64,000 bases of DNA, taken from contig NZ_JAKJSD010000006.1 in the NCBI RefSeq assembly GCF_029029505.1, forward strand, positions 62,001-126,000. The letters are read 5' to 3'. This document shows positions 46,158 to 54,156 of the stretch, piece by piece. Position numbers and translations under genes: made by a program. Each line of letters starts with the position of its first letter. Position 1 is the stretch's first letter. This DNA comes from Ancylomarina sp. DW003 (GTDB lineage Bacteria; Bacteroidota; Bacteroidia; Bacteroidales; Marinifilaceae). The notes under the pieces were generated by a model, which saw only the letters and a program-made list of their open reading frames with translations, had not been told where the DNA came from and made no database searches.

Positions 46158-46195
46158 TCTCCCTTTTAGGGGAGATCCCGGCAGGGAGAGGGGTG
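46158..46195. repeat. REP-like GC-rich hairpin repeat
   Basis: A sudden GC-rich segment: CTCCC (46159-46163) can pair with GGGAG at 46170-46174 or, as TCTCCC, with GGGAGA at 46184-46189. The motif (CTCCCTTTTAGGGGAG, then ATCCCGGCAGGGAGAGGGG) recalls short dispersed repeats common between genes in Bacteroidota. It interrupts the efflux operon before the last permease. Confidence 0.6.
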
Positions 46196-46320
46196 TTTTT
46201 CAAAGCGAAAAATAAAGAGGTTAAAGTTCCACAACGGATAACAGACAAAATTAAGGATAATATAAAAATGAGTCAGGATAAAGGAATTGCTTTCTTATCA
46301 CCGTCTCAAATCTCATATTT

Positions 46321-47028
46321 ATGAAAGGAATAGAACAAATAAAGCTCATAAGCGATTTTATACGCTACAATTTCAAGATTATATTTGCCAATAAGTTCAT
46401 CTATTTTCTGATTGCAGCCTTTGCCTTCTTTCTTATGGTTTCAGGTATTATGCTGTTCACCAGTGCAAGTCCCGAAGAATCTGATATCTTTTTAACACTT
46501 ATTTTCCCGGGTATCCTGATTCTTTTTTACCCGGTTATTTACAATATTCAATCGGATAAAGATACCCGAATGCTGGAGATTCTCTTCGGAATACCCAATT
46601 ACCGATATAAGGTCTATCTGGTGCGCTTCTTGCTAAGTATTTTACTTCTGCTCCTTATTATGACATTGATGTCCTGGATAGTCGTATTTACGGTCATTCG
46701 CATTCCTGTCTTCCAAATGGTTTATGAGCTTATGTATAGCCTTATCTTTTTGGCAAGTTTGTCCTTCTTATTCACAACTCTAATAAAAAATGCCAGTGGT
46801 GCAGCAGTTGTTATGGTGATTATTGGTCTGGTATTTCTGATTCTGGCAGAACCTCTGCAATCGAGCAAGTGGAACATTTTCTTAAATCCTTTTGATGTAC
46901 CTGGCAATATGAGTTATGCCATTTGGCAAAATGTACTCTATCAAAACAGAATGATGCTGATTGTGGGATCAATCATCTCCATTCTTTGGAGTTTGATTAA
47001 TCTGCAAAAACGAGAGAAGTTCGTTTAA
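46321..47028 (+). CDS. ABC-2 type permease, probable partner of the RND-fused ATPase
   Basis: 235 residues with six hydrophobic helices and almost no soluble part. The second loop reads FYPVIYNIQSDKDTRMLEILFGIPNYRYKVYLVRFL, the coupling-helix arrangement of ABC-2 permeases (cf. SEKERGT...LLSLPI). There is no ATPase gene next to it other than the ATPase domain at the end of the RND fusion, 314 bp upstream. A terminator follows 20 bp after the stop. Confidence 0.8.
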   Translation: MKGIEQIKLISDFIRYNFKIIFANKFIYFLIAAFAFFLMVSGIMLFTSASPEESDIFLTLIFPGILILFYPVIYNIQSDKDTRMLEILFGIPNYRYKVYLVRFLLSILLLLLIMTLMSWIVVFTVIRIPVFQMVYELMYSLIFLASLSFLFTTLIKNASGAAVVMVIIGLVFLILAEPLQSSKWNIFLNPFDVPGNMSYAIWQNVLYQNRMMLIVGSIISILWSLINLQKREKFV

Positions 47029-47048
47029 AAGAAATTTCCTGAAATGAT

Positions 47049-47082
47049 AAAGAGCTCAACATATTCGTATGTTGAGCTCTTT
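47049..47082. terminator. Perfect bidirectional terminator with TTCG loop
   Basis: 15-bp perfect stem, 47049-47063 with 47068-47082, capped by the stable tetraloop TTCG and bounded by AAA/TTT. It separates the convergent ABC permease and rhodanese genes. Confidence 0.9.
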
Positions 47083-47106
47083 ATGTATCAATGTATTTTA
47101 ATTAGG

Positions 47107-47445
47107 CTACTGTGCACTAATTTCTTTCTCCCAACGGTTAATACCACCCTTTAGGTGAGCTGTTCTGTGAAACCCACTCTTTTGAAGATAACGTCTTACT
47201 TGTTTACTTCTAAAGCCTAAGTGGCAAAATACAACCAAATCTTTATCCTTAGGTAGGGTTCCCATTTTTTCAGGAATTTGTCCCATCGGAATGTGCATTG
47301 CATTTTTAATGCCTCCTTGTGCCAATTCATGTGATTCGCGGATATCGATAAGCAGAATATCATCTCGCTTCTCCATTTCGCTTACTAATTCTGTTGGTGT
47401 ATAACTTGTTTTTGGAGCATTATTATCGTTAAAAAAAAATCCCAT
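47107..47445 (-). CDS. Rhodanese-like sulfurtransferase
   Basis: 112-residue single-domain rhodanese, cytosolic. Active-site loop FCHLGFRS with catalytic Cys74 and Arg79, preceded by LLIDIRESHELAQGGIKNAMHIPM, which is typical for the family. It transfers sulfane sulfur or senses persulfide; the physiological acceptor is unknown. Monocistronic. Confidence 0.9.
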   Translation of the reverse strand: MGFFFNDNNAPKTSYTPTELVSEMEKRDDILLIDIRESHELAQGGIKNAMHIPMGQIPEKMGTLPKDKDLVVFCHLGFRSKQVRRYLQKSGFHRTAHLKGGINRWEKEISAQ

Positions 47446-47751
47446 CGTTTCTTGTATTAAATTAAACTCAATTCAATCGCCTCTGATCCATTTCCGATCT
47501 TTCCAATTGTACTAACAAATATAAAAAAATATGCGAGCCGTAGAACTTATGCGGAATATATGTTTAAAGAATATATCGATTTATTTTGAACTAAAAATAT
47601 CATTTTCCCAGCATTGCAATATGGTATTTACCCCCGACAAGCTAAACCAATAAAACCCATCTTTATATCAGCATTTTAGCAAATGTAACAACACAAAAAA
47701 GCCCCACCAGTATATAAACTTGGTGAGGCTTTTGGATGTTATATAGAGACT
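47446..47751 (-). other. Intergenic region holding a minus-strand terminator
   Basis: 306 bp with no ORF. At 47695-47735 a hairpin (AAAAGCC/GGCTTTT outer arms, CACCA/TGGTG inner arms, one C-A mismatch) read on the minus strand ends in TTTTTT and terminates the small lipoprotein gene. Nothing else is recognised. Confidence 0.6.
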
Positions 47752-48087
47752 TTAAAAACCTGCTTTCACCCACTCGCCACCTGATTCCATTTCTGATTTT
47801 AAATCTTTGACGCCTACAATGCTATCTAAATCAGTAGTGAATGTGTATTGTTTGGTTAATCTTACTTTTTTATTAAGCATGGGATTAGAAAAGTTGTAAA
47901 TACAAATAAATGTTGCAGCATCTACACTTTCAATACTCTCAATATCTAAATCTTTAATCATCCCCATTGACTTTTGGTCGATGCGTTGTGTAATTCTTTT
48001 TTTCACTAAAGAATTACCATCGCTACAAGCTGCAAGGATAAAGCTCAGTAGAAGTGTTACAAGTGATAATTTAAATACGTTTTTCAT
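47752..48087 (-). CDS. Small lipoprotein of unknown function
   Basis: 111 residues from the ATG at 48087, which gives a textbook lipoprotein signal (LLLSFILAAC, Cys21). The frame is open further upstream but that extension is not plausible. The mature part (CSDGNSLVKKRITQRIDQ...) has no family I recognise; it is beta-rich and ends SGGEWVKAGF. Monocistronic, with terminator. Confidence 0.65.
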   Translation of the reverse strand: MKNVFKLSLVTLLLSFILAACSDGNSLVKKRITQRIDQKSMGMIKDLDIESIESVDAATFICIYNFSNPMLNKKVRLTKQYTFTTDLDSIVGVKDLKSEMESGGEWVKAGF

Positions 48088-48429
48088 GTGTATAAGTTTT
48101 GTACTGTTAAAATAATTTAAAACACACAAAACTAAGTAAAGAAAACCAAAAGAAACAGTAAATTTTGCCATTTTTAAAGTGCGCTAAAGAAAGGGTAAAA
48201 ACGAAGTTTTAGAAAAAATATTTCTGAGGATAAAGTTGTGTAAGACCTCTTTACACTAATATAAGGACTCCCTCTTCTCCACAGAGAACCCGAAATAATC
48301 TGCAGGAAATTTTATTTATCGCAGAAATAAATCTCACAAACAAAACATCCAACTATCAGTTTTTATTGACATTATTAAGAAAACAAAGCTTAATCTATTC
48401 AAATTTTAATCAAGTACTTTTTGTTCATC

Positions 48430-48488
48430 AACTATATCTAATAGTTATAAAACTATGTGTTATAGTTGTCAAACTAGATTTTATAGTT
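48430..48488 (+). promoter_or_regulatory. Triple 17-bp dyad operator array for the BlaI-like repressor
   Basis: Three copies of AACTAT-N5-ATAGTT lie at 48430-48446, 48451-48467 and 48472-48488 (the third has AACTAG on the left). Start-to-start spacing is exactly 21 bp, two turns of DNA, so all sites face the same side. The second and third overlap the -33 and -7 elements. This is the layout expected of cooperative autorepression by BlaI/MecI dimers. Confidence 0.7.
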
Positions 48489-48495
48489 ATATTTG
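48466..48495 (+). promoter_or_regulatory. Promoter of the blaI/blaR1-like operon
   Basis: TTG at 48466-48468 and TATATTTG at 48488-48495 (exact TAnnTTTG) with a 19-bp spacer form a good Bacteroidota promoter. The ATG follows at 48515. Confidence 0.65.
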
Positions 48496-48514
48496 ATTTA
48501 AAATATTAGCTATT

Positions 48515-48880
48515 ATGAAAAAGTTAACTCAGAAGGAAGAAGAAATAATGCAACTATTTTGGTCAGATGGGCCCATGTTCGTAAAAGAACTTCAAAAGCT
48601 ATATCCAGATCAAAAACTGCACTACAATACCCTATCTACTATGGTGAGAGCATTAGAAGAAAAAGGCTTTATATCTCACGAAAGTTTTGGAAAAACGCAT
48701 CGTTATTTTGCCGCAATCAGCGAAAGTGATTACAGCAAAAAGAATTTGGGAAATGTGGTCAAAAAATATTTCGACAACTCTTACCAACGCGTAGTATCGA
48801 TGTTTGTAGAAGAAGAAAACCTCTCTCTTGATGAGCTTAAAAAATTGATTCAGAATATTGAAAAATCTAAAGAAAGCTAA
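48515..48880 (+). CDS. BlaI/MecI/CopY family winged-helix repressor
   Basis: 121 residues. The opening LTQKEEEIMQLFWSDGPMFVKEL and the recognition-helix region HYNTLSTMVRALEEKGFISHE fit the BlaI/MecI family: N-terminal winged helix, C-terminal dimerisation helices (SMFVEEENLSLDELKKLI). Such repressors are cleaved by a partner M56 protease, encoded 2 bp downstream. No beta-lactamase gene lies nearby, so the inducing signal may be something other than beta-lactams. Three matching dyads lie just upstream. Confidence 0.92.
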   Translation: MKKLTQKEEEIMQLFWSDGPMFVKELQKLYPDQKLHYNTLSTMVRALEEKGFISHESFGKTHRYFAAISESDYSKKNLGNVVKKYFDNSYQRVVSMFVEEENLSLDELKKLIQNIEKSKES

Positions 48881-48882
48881 TC

Positions 48883-50841
48883 ATGCTCATCTTTATAACA
48901 TATATGATAAAGGTCGGTATTAGCCTGGCATTCTTTTATGTGCTATATAAGTTATTGCTTAGCAAGGATACCAACCATAAATACAAAAGACTAACGCTTT
49001 TGCTATCGGTTTGTGCAGCCTTTGTCATGCCCTTATTGGCTCATCTGATTCCAGTAAACGAAATCAACTCAGCTCCCATCCAAAAAGTTCGGGAATTGAT
49101 TGAAATGCCTTTATATGAAACAACAAGTCTTAACCCAAATCAAACAGAAACAATCCTGAGAAAAAACAGTAACACACCTATAAACTGGACATTTACCATC
49201 TATTGGAGTATCTTAAGTTTGCTTGGTATTCGATTTTTTCTCTCTTATCATCGTATTTATAAATGGCTGAGAAAAGCCACTATAAAACCCTATAAAGATA
49301 TCCTCCTGGCCATTGTTAAGGATGCCATACAGGCCTTTTCCTTTTCAAAATACATTGTGCTTTCTAAAGCCGATTATCAGGAAAATAAAAAAGCAATTCT
49401 TCTGCACGAAGAAGCACATATTAGGTTGCATCATTCATCTGACGTGATCCTAATCGAACTCGTTTGTTATATGCAATGGTTCAATCCCTTTGCATGGTTA
49501 CTTAAGAAGGAACTCAAACTGGTTCATGAATTTCAGGCCGATCAGGCCGTACTCAACACTGGCATCGATGCAACACAATATCAACTGTTGATTTTAGAAA
49601 AAGCTGTGGGCAAAAGACGTTTTGCTTCAGCCAATCATTTCAAACAAGGTTCAATCTCTAAACGATTAAAAATGATGAAAAAGAAACAAATCAAAGGATG
49701 GGGCGTTGCAAAAGCTTTACTTTTTTTCCCTGCCGGGCTTTTACTTTTGCAAGCCTTTACACAACCCGAAATCATAAAAAAAGTAAACGAACTACCTCCT
49801 CTTATTACCCAAGCCGATAGTAGCCAGATATGGTTGAATCATTGGACTCTAGAGAATCTGCCACACAATAGCCGTATTGTAACCAAGTATGCAAATATGG
49901 GCGAAAAAGGTATTGAATCGGAAGCTTATCGAATCAAGCAAAGAAATGTTTTAGAAATGCTTCAGAACAGAAAGGGAGCCCACCTCATTAATGGACGAAT
50001 CGCTAAAAAAGAAGAAGTTGAAGCCATTATAATCAGTTTTCTGAAAGGGAATGACTATTGGGGAAAAGTAGGACCTGAAATGAAAAAGATGAGTTTGAAT
50101 GGTGAACAACAAGCTCTTATAAGTAAAGGTGTGATTTCTTTCATGTACGATAGAGGAACAAAAAAGTCTGATTTCGATTTTACACTCAAAGTTATTGGGA
50201 AAGCTTACCTTCAAGTTAGAAAAGAGAAAGCACAAAGCTTATTTGGCAAAGCTTATTTCCAATTAGATAAGACAGAACGTTCTCATATCGACAGAATTGT
50301 TCCCATTAGAGTTTCATCACCTTCTCCAAGAAATACAGGGAAGTTGTCGAATATACCTCAGAGAGTTTCGCAGGCTTCGAGTCAAAAAGATTCAAACTCG
50401 CAGATCCTAATACGAATAACCAACAAAAGTATTTCTTTAAACGGAAAAGCATGCGCTATAAACGAGCTGGCAGAAAGACTGAAACCCATTTTGGCTAAAA
50501 ATCCAAATTCAGTTGTTAACTTAAAAGCAGACAAGGAAACAAAAATGGGAATCATAACCGATGTGAAAACAGAATTAAGAAAAGCTTGTGTTAAGAAATT
50601 AAATTACTCAACATCTGCAAATCAAGCCATTAAATTAAATGTTACAAAAGATGGCATTTATTTTAATGATAAGCTTTGTCCTAAGGATCAGTTAGCCGAT
50701 AGAATAAAACCATTTTTAAAGAAGAACCCCAATGCTACCGTTTATTTGAAAACACAAGATCTCACTTTGGAACTTGTTGATAATGTCTTAGAACTATTCG
50801 TTAAAGTTGGCATTAGAAATATTCACTACTCTTCAGAATAA
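48883..50841 (+). CDS. BlaR1-like M56 metallopeptidase with two ExbD/TolR-like C-terminal repeats
   Basis: 652 residues. N-terminal membrane helices surround an M56 zinc protease domain with His175-Glu-Glu-Ala-His179 (LLHEEAHIRLHH) and a later HEFQADQAV. A further helix lies near residues 275-298. The sensor part is not a penicillin-binding domain. After an unrecognised segment (about 300-500), two repeats of about 70 residues end the protein: 508-577 and 583-652. Both follow the pattern of the ExbD/TolR periplasmic domain: strand, SLNGKACAINELAERLKPIL or YFNDKLCPKDQLADRIKPFL, then NPN..V.LK, helix, final strand. Expected to cleave the adjacent BlaI-like repressor on signal. Terminator follows. 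Confidence 0.8.
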   Translation: MLIFITYMIKVGISLAFFYVLYKLLLSKDTNHKYKRLTLLLSVCAAFVMPLLAHLIPVNEINSAPIQKVRELIEMPLYETTSLNPNQTETILRKNSNTPINWTFTIYWSILSLLGIRFFLSYHRIYKWLRKATIKPYKDILLAIVKDAIQAFSFSKYIVLSKADYQENKKAILLHEEAHIRLHHSSDVILIELVCYMQWFNPFAWLLKKELKLVHEFQADQAVLNTGIDATQYQLLILEKAVGKRRFASANHFKQGSISKRLKMMKKKQIKGWGVAKALLFFPAGLLLLQAFTQPEIIKKVNELPPLITQADSSQIWLNHWTLENLPHNSRIVTKYANMGEKGIESEAYRIKQRNVLEMLQNRKGAHLINGRIAKKEEVEAIIISFLKGNDYWGKVGPEMKKMSLNGEQQALISKGVISFMYDRGTKKSDFDFTLKVIGKAYLQVRKEKAQSLFGKAYFQLDKTERSHIDRIVPIRVSSPSPRNTGKLSNIPQRVSQASSQKDSNSQILIRITNKSISLNGKACAINELAERLKPILAKNPNSVVNLKADKETKMGIITDVKTELRKACVKKLNYSTSANQAIKLNVTKDGIYFNDKLCPKDQLADRIKPFLKKNPNATVYLKTQDLTLELVDNVLELFVKVGIRNIHYSSE

Positions 50842-50871
50842 CGACTTAGCTTATAAATACATTCTTTAAAT

Positions 50872-50901
50872 AAAACGAGCTCCTTAGAAGCTCGTTTTTT
50901 T
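50872..50901 (+). terminator. Intrinsic terminator of the blaI/blaR1-like operon
   Basis: AAAACGAGCT (50872-50881) pairs with AGCTCGTTTT (50889-50898) around a 7-nt loop and is followed by T to 50901. Confidence 0.9.
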
Positions 50902-50931
50902 ATACAGAATATTATTCAATATAAATGCTTC

Positions 50932-51255
50932 CTATTTGGCAGATTTCATCATTTTCATCACAACAATTCGCAATACAGAATCACTTTCGTTTCTCCAGCC
51001 ATGTCCGCAATTTGCAGGACTTTCGATTAGGGTATTTGCTTCCACTTCTTTGCTTTCGTCTCTTATCTCAACAATTCCCTTTCCTTCCAAAACCAAAAAC
51101 CGAACATCAAGAGGTGCAGCATGTTTAGCAATAGTATCACCTGGATTCAAATTTAAATGCACCATCATCATATATTCATCTTGATGAAACTTTCTGGCTT
51201 CAACACCATGACCGTTTACAAACGACTCCGCTTCAAATATCTTTTTTATCTCCAT
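50932..51255 (-). CDS. Single-domain cupin protein
   Basis: 107 residues forming one small cupin barrel. Seen: FHQDEYMMMVHLNLNPGDTIAKHAAPLDVRF, then LEGKGIVEIRD and ANCGHGWRNES. His residues at AKHAA and CGHGW could bind a metal. Small cupins of this type occur in strict and facultative anaerobes, sometimes under Crp/Fnr-family (HcpR-like) control; substrate unknown. A near-consensus promoter and a 14-bp palindrome lie upstream. Confidence 0.8.
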   Translation of the reverse strand: MEIKKIFEAESFVNGHGVEARKFHQDEYMMMVHLNLNPGDTIAKHAAPLDVRFLVLEGKGIVEIRDESKEVEANTLIESPANCGHGWRNESDSVLRIVVMKMMKSAK

Positions 51256-51293
51256 GATCTATTGTATTAAACTGATTACTACTAACTCTTAAA

Positions 51294-51337
51294 CAAAAGT
51301 CGACCTTTTCATGTGAAAAAATAGTAACATATGTTAC
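51294..51337 (-). promoter_or_regulatory. Cupin promoter with Crp/Fnr-like palindrome
   Basis: GTAACATATGTTAC at 51324-51337 is a perfect 14-bp palindrome with the 5-4-5 geometry of Crp/Fnr-family sites. On the minus strand GACTTTTG (plus 51294-51301) is a 7/8 match to TAnnTTTG. The palindrome centre would then lie near -40, a class II activator position. Confidence 0.45.
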
Positions 51338-51585
51338 AATGGAGAGAAATTAATGAAACAAACCAATCCCGTCCTAAACGTTTTTGTTTATACCGTATTT
51401 CATTACTATTAAATGTTTAAGCTTAATAGTAGAACTAAGGGGTTCTTTTTTGAGCTCCTCGGAATATGGCATCTCTTTTAAATATTTTTCGTTTTACGAA
51501 AGCTTTAGTAAGACTGGGAAGTTGAGAACTTGTTCGAAAATCACCCAGCCGCACTTAAGCATGAGGCAAATAAGAACGAGATTTA

Positions 51586-51697
51586 AAAAGTAGCCTTGAT
51601 CTTTTTTGCTTCGTTTTTTGGATCAAGCCAAAAAATGAAGTCTGGTTTATTCGCAAAGCTCATGAGCTCGCAAGCTCGATTGGGCGAAGCGCCAATT
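51586..51697 (+). repeat. Dispersed Bacteroidota-type intergenic repeat, copy 1
   Basis: CTTGATC (51595-51601) pairs with GATCAAG (51621-51627) around a T-rich TTTTTTGCTTCG loop. It is followed by GCTCATGAGC (51658-51667), GAGCTCGCAAGCTC and a TTGGGCGAAGCGCCAA hairpin. The same order of motifs occurs in inverted orientation near 57.65-57.73 kb. Confidence 0.5.
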
Positions 51698-52007
51698 TAT
51701 TTAGAACGCTATTAGAAACCAACTTGCATGCTTAGTACTGATCACAATAGTGCTTTACAGGGAATAGAATTACAGATTAAATCCTTTCCTCATCACTATT
51801 CCAATTTTAAACGTAAAGCAGAAATCTTGACAAATTTGACAGGGTGAATCTTAGTTGAAATTTGATAGCTTTACTCAAATCTTGTGCATTTTAGTTATAA
51901 AATGTCTGAGATAAAAACTATAAGGTAAACATATACACCTAATTAGAGATGTACAGTCTCCTTTTCAAAAGAAATAAAATCAAAATTACACATACCTTAA
52001 CAGCAAA

Positions 52008-53477
52008 ATGAAAATAAAATTTCCCCCTACCATTAGAATTATCATCCTATTAATGATACTGAGCCTATTCTCTTGTCAGCAGCAAGAAAAGTCCAAAACT
52101 GATGAGTCTCAGGCAGAGGTGAAAATGATTTTAGAAAATTCTGTGGGCAGAGATTTAGACGCCATCAAGAAAGACGGGGTGCTCAAGGCTTTGGTCGTTT
52201 ATAGCAGCACAAGTTATTTTCTTTACAAGGGGCAACCCATGGGATTTGAATATGAACTTTTGAAGCGACTTGCAGATCATCTTGATTTAAAGCTGGAAAT
52301 TATCGTGTCCACTGATCTCGATTCGCAATTCGAGATATTAAACAGAGGCGATGTGGATTTAATTGCACATGGAATGGCCATCACCAATCAACGAAAAGAT
52401 GAAGTGGCTTTTACTGAATATTTATACCTGACCAAACAGGTGCTCGTTCAGAAGAAGCCCGACAACTATCGAAAGATTTCCTGGGGTGCTTTGCAAAAAC
52501 AGCTTATTCATGATCCAATTGAATTAATTGATGATACGGTATCGATAAGAAAAAATTCTAACTACTACGAGCGTTTAATTAGCTTATCGAATGAAATTGG
52601 AGGGAATATTGTCATTGATACTCTGGACAGTCAGCTATCTACGGATGAGATCATCAGTATGGTCGCAGATGGGAAAATTAAGTACACGATAGCCGACGAA
52701 AACCTGGCCAAAATAAATGCCTCCTACAATCCTATTCTAAAAATTGATATTCCTGTTTCTTTTTCGCAGCGAATTGCCTGGGTTACCCGCAAAAACTCCC
52801 CTAAGCTTCATGCCGTTATCAATAAATGGATCAAAGCAGAGAGACAGGAAGCAACCAATTATGTTATTTACAATAAGTACTTTAAAAATAAGCGAAACTT
52901 CAAACGAAGAATCAAAAGTGACTACTACAGCCTGAATAATAATCAGATAAGCAAGTACGATGATCTGATAAAGAAATATGCGAAAAAAATTAACTGGGAT
53001 TGGCGATTGCTCGCCGCACAAGTCTATCAGGAATCCAAATTCGATCCGGGCGCCAAATCATGGGCAGGCGCAAAAGGACTCATGCAGGTGATGCCTGCCA
53101 CGGCAGAATCTTTAGGCATAAAAGACATTTCCGATCCTGGTGAAAGTATCCGAGGGGGTACGGATTATTTGGATCATCTATATAAACGATTTACTGACAT
53201 TCCAGATTCTCTAAACAGGGTTAAATTTTCCTTAGCCTCCTACAATTGTGGTTACAGTCATATAAGAGATGCTCAGCGTCTTGCAAAAGAAAATGGCTTA
53301 GATTCTACCATCTGGTCAGACCATGTAGAACAGATGGTCCTTGCCTTGAGTTTGCCTAAGAATTTCAACAAACCCTTTATAAAATATGGCTATGTGCGAG
53401 GATCAGAACCCGTCAACTACGTCAAGCAGATCTTCGAGCGTTATGAACATTATAAGCAGTTTATTTCCTTAGAATAA
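52008..53477 (+). CDS. MltF-like membrane-bound lytic transglycosylase
   Basis: 489 residues. A lipoprotein signal (LSLFSC, Cys near residue 23) is followed by a periplasmic solute-binding-like domain (about 50-295; VLKALVVYSSTSYFLYKGQPMGFEYELLKRLADHL) and a C-terminal SLT lysozyme-like domain (about 320-470). Catalytic Glu342 is in VYQESKFDP, followed by GAKGLMQVMPATAESLG and SLASYNCGYSHIRDA. It cleaves peptidoglycan glycan strands with formation of anhydro-muropeptides. The solute-binding-like module is thought to regulate the enzyme in MltF. It lies near a BlaR1-like sensor, but the cupin and a terminator separate them. Confidence 0.9.
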   Translation: MKIKFPPTIRIIILLMILSLFSCQQQEKSKTDESQAEVKMILENSVGRDLDAIKKDGVLKALVVYSSTSYFLYKGQPMGFEYELLKRLADHLDLKLEIIVSTDLDSQFEILNRGDVDLIAHGMAITNQRKDEVAFTEYLYLTKQVLVQKKPDNYRKISWGALQKQLIHDPIELIDDTVSIRKNSNYYERLISLSNEIGGNIVIDTLDSQLSTDEIISMVADGKIKYTIADENLAKINASYNPILKIDIPVSFSQRIAWVTRKNSPKLHAVINKWIKAERQEATNYVIYNKYFKNKRNFKRRIKSDYYSLNNNQISKYDDLIKKYAKKINWDWRLLAAQVYQESKFDPGAKSWAGAKGLMQVMPATAESLGIKDISDPGESIRGGTDYLDHLYKRFTDIPDSLNRVKFSLASYNCGYSHIRDAQRLAKENGLDSTIWSDHVEQMVLALSLPKNFNKPFIKYGYVRGSEPVNYVKQIFERYEHYKQFISLE

Positions 53478-53803
53478 TTTGATAAATACAAGTGCCCTTG
53501 CAATTTTAAGTCTAAGTCCTTGGATAACAAAATAGAAATCCATTAATGTAGACTTTATCCAACGTTTCATAGACAGTTTAGAAAATCTAGTTAATAGTCC
53601 GTCACTAAACTCAATGGAATTAAGAGCTGATATCCTTACAAGCTACCGAGAGCTATTGGCACATTTGCAGGCTTACACCACACTTAGTATCGTATAAGTC
53701 TTACACTGAGACTGTAAAGCAATACTTTTCTTAATTTTCATCTACTTTTAGAGAACACGAGCTATATGTTTGACCTATAACGCGAAATAAAAAATGATTT
53801 AAC
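53478..53803 (+). other. Intergenic region with possible gene remnant
   Basis: 326 bp. The only coding-like stretch is 53536-53697 (own entry). The remainder is AT-rich, with no promoter of exact consensus. Confidence 0.4.
53536..53697 (+). pseudogene. Possible 3' remnant of a lost gene
   Basis: A 53-codon open stretch with protein-like composition, including MELRADILTSYRELLAHLQ, runs from a stop at 53533-53535 to TAA at 53695-53697. It has no convincing start codon at its beginning and no family I recognise. It looks like the C-terminal end of a helical protein whose 5' part has been deleted. Confidence 0.35.
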
Positions 53804-54127
53804 ATGAACAAAAGAGTATTATATAGTATCATTTGCCTTCTGATTTTATTGGGCTGTGAAGCCTACCAGAAACGAGTACTTATTCCTCTAGATTTAAATG
53901 GTATCGTTGAAAGTACTTGGATAGACTATAATGATCATGCAACCAGAGTAGTCAGAGTCCTAGAGAAGGATAATATCAAAGAATTCTATGTAGTTCGAGA
54001 GGAGAATGTATCCTTCTATGAGAAAATACAAAAAGGTGATTCAATTTTTAAGAGTGCCAATTCATTGGAATTCCACCTACTTAGGAATGGAAAGAAAATG
54101 AAATATATTTTCGAAAAATATCCATAA
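53804..54127 (+). CDS. Small lipoprotein of unknown function
   Basis: 107 residues with a clear lipoprotein signal (CLLILLGC, Cys18). The mature part, rich in charged residues and beta strands (TRVVRVLEKDNIKEFYVV, KGDSIFKSANSLEFHLLRNGKK), resembles the short KGDSI/KxxxS lipoproteins of unknown function that are frequent in Bacteroidota. It lies 29 bp before the next gene, with which it probably forms an operon. Confidence 0.65.
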   Translation: MNKRVLYSIICLLILLGCEAYQKRVLIPLDLNGIVESTWIDYNDHATRVVRVLEKDNIKEFYVVREENVSFYEKIQKGDSIFKSANSLEFHLLRNGKKMKYIFEKYP

Positions 54128-54156
54128 TAAACCTACAATTAGTCATTTACTAGAAA

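Larger units (their letters stand above)
48088..48514 (+). other. Intergenic region upstream of the blaI/blaR1-like pair
   Basis: 427 bp between divergent genes. The 85 bp nearest to blaI hold the operator array and promoter listed separately. The rest is AT-rich with no ORF or RNA recognised. Confidence 0.5.
51256..52007. other. 750-bp intergenic region with regulatory palindrome and repeats
   Basis: Contains the cupin promoter region (listed separately) and a dispersed repeat at 51586-51697. A 69-codon open frame at 51384-51593 has no start context or family and looks non-genic. I see no RNA gene. Codon pattern suggests decayed or repeat-derived DNA. Confidence 0.45.

Noticed and set aside
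46139-46324. 61-codon plus-strand ORF before the last ABC permease
   Set aside because: It is a translation of the REP-like repeat and the leader of the permease gene; no signal, domain or start context supports it.
48515-51255. Beta-lactam resistance island
   Set aside because: Only the repressor/sensor pair is present; no beta-lactamase or penicillin-binding protein gene, and the sensor lacks a penicillin-binding domain.
51384-51593. 69-codon plus-strand ORF in the 51.3-52.0 kb gap
   Set aside because: Runs into the dispersed repeat and has no recognisable domain or protein-like composition.
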